DNA of 5,780 nucleotides, taken from assembly GCA_050730675.1 (NCBI GenBank), contig JBOHNM010000208.1, forward strand, positions 1 to 5,780, in the 5' to 3' direction. Positions 5,629 to 5,780 of the stretch are shown one piece after another. The stretch is from JBOHNM01 sp050730675. Lineage in GTDB: Bacteria > Planctomycetota > Phycisphaerae > Phycisphaerales > UBA1924. Numbering within the stretch: the first letter of the stretch is position 1; each line of letters opens with the position of its first letter. The notes beneath the pieces were generated by a model. The model had not been told where the DNA came from, ran no database searches, and was given only the letters and a program-made list of their open reading frames with translations. The position numbers were made by a program, and so were the translations under genes.

Positions 5629-5780
5629 ATGCGCCACCTCGTTCCGCTCGCCATCGCGTTCGCTCTCGCCGGCTGCTCGAAGTCCGAGCCCACGCCGCCG
5701 CCCTTCTGCCCGGCCGCCGCGCTCCCGCCCGAAGTCACCCGCGCGCCCGTCATCGCCGAGTTCCAGGGCGAGTACCGCTT
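5629..5780 (+). CDS. Putative lipoprotein, N-terminal part (runs off the window)
   Basis: From ATG 5629 the frame is open to the end of the window, giving about 50 residues. It starts MRHLVPLAIAFALAGCSKSEP: a short basic n-region, a hydrophobic core and a lipobox LAGC with the acylated Cys at residue 16 and Ser at +2, a non-retention residue by the E. coli rule. The mature part opens with a Pro-rich spacer (EPTPPPFCPAAALPPEV) typical of lipoproteins, then APVIAEFQGEYR. GAGG lies eight bases before the ATG. The function cannot be told from this fragment. An overlapping frame from ATG 5615 is also open but encodes low-complexity Ser/Pro/Arg sequence and is rejected. Confidence 0.75.
   Translation, partial: MRHLVPLAIAFALAGCSKSEPTPPPFCPAAALPPEVTRAPVIAEFQGEYR

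Overview
The window is high-GC DNA with an alanine-, arginine- and glycine-rich proteome. The gene content suggests a Planctomycetota-like bacterium, possibly Phycisphaerae: a glycine-rich RNA-binding protein tail, a secreted hydrolase carrying a BSP-type metallopeptidase domain, soluble PAS-histidine kinase signalling, and a tiny basic conserved protein. That placement is an inference from gene flavour, not from a marker gene. I see no rRNA, tRNA, CRISPR array, transposase or phage gene.

Layout. (1) Bases 1-121 hold the 3' end of a plus-strand gene for a glycine/RGG-rich protein, followed by a convincing intrinsic terminator. (2) After a 241-base leader region, a plus-strand two-component locus (418-2419) encodes a cytosolic PAS-HisKA-HATPase sensor kinase and a solo receiver-domain response regulator. 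The kinase was built as a hybrid with a C-terminal receiver. That receiver is broken by an apparent deletion of about 41 bases near 1768, and its second half lies in another frame up to 2020. (3) A convergent run of minus-strand genes follows. Read in the direction of transcription it comprises a 50-residue basic protein (5555-5403), a VOC/glyoxalase-fold protein (5318-4953), a two-TM membrane protein with a possible PH-like tail (4878-4291), and a large exported alpha/beta hydrolase fused to a BSP/Peptidase_MA metallopeptidase domain (4228-2465). (4) Divergent from this run, a lipoprotein gene starts at 5629 and leaves the window.

The kinase and solo regulator are probably one signalling unit. 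With its own receiver destroyed, the kinase keeps an apparently complete catalytic core and could phosphorylate the downstream regulator directly. The minus-strand genes are closely spaced and may be partly co-transcribed. However, a 16-bp perfect palindrome in front of the VOC gene suggests its own control point, and nothing indicates that they share one pathway.

The items most worth a second look are the hydrolase-metallopeptidase fusion, the deletion/frameshift in the hybrid kinase, the solo receiver with unusual active-site loops, the 50-residue gene that length cut-offs would miss, and the palindrome upstream of the VOC gene. I found no clear evidence of a wholly new multi-gene system.
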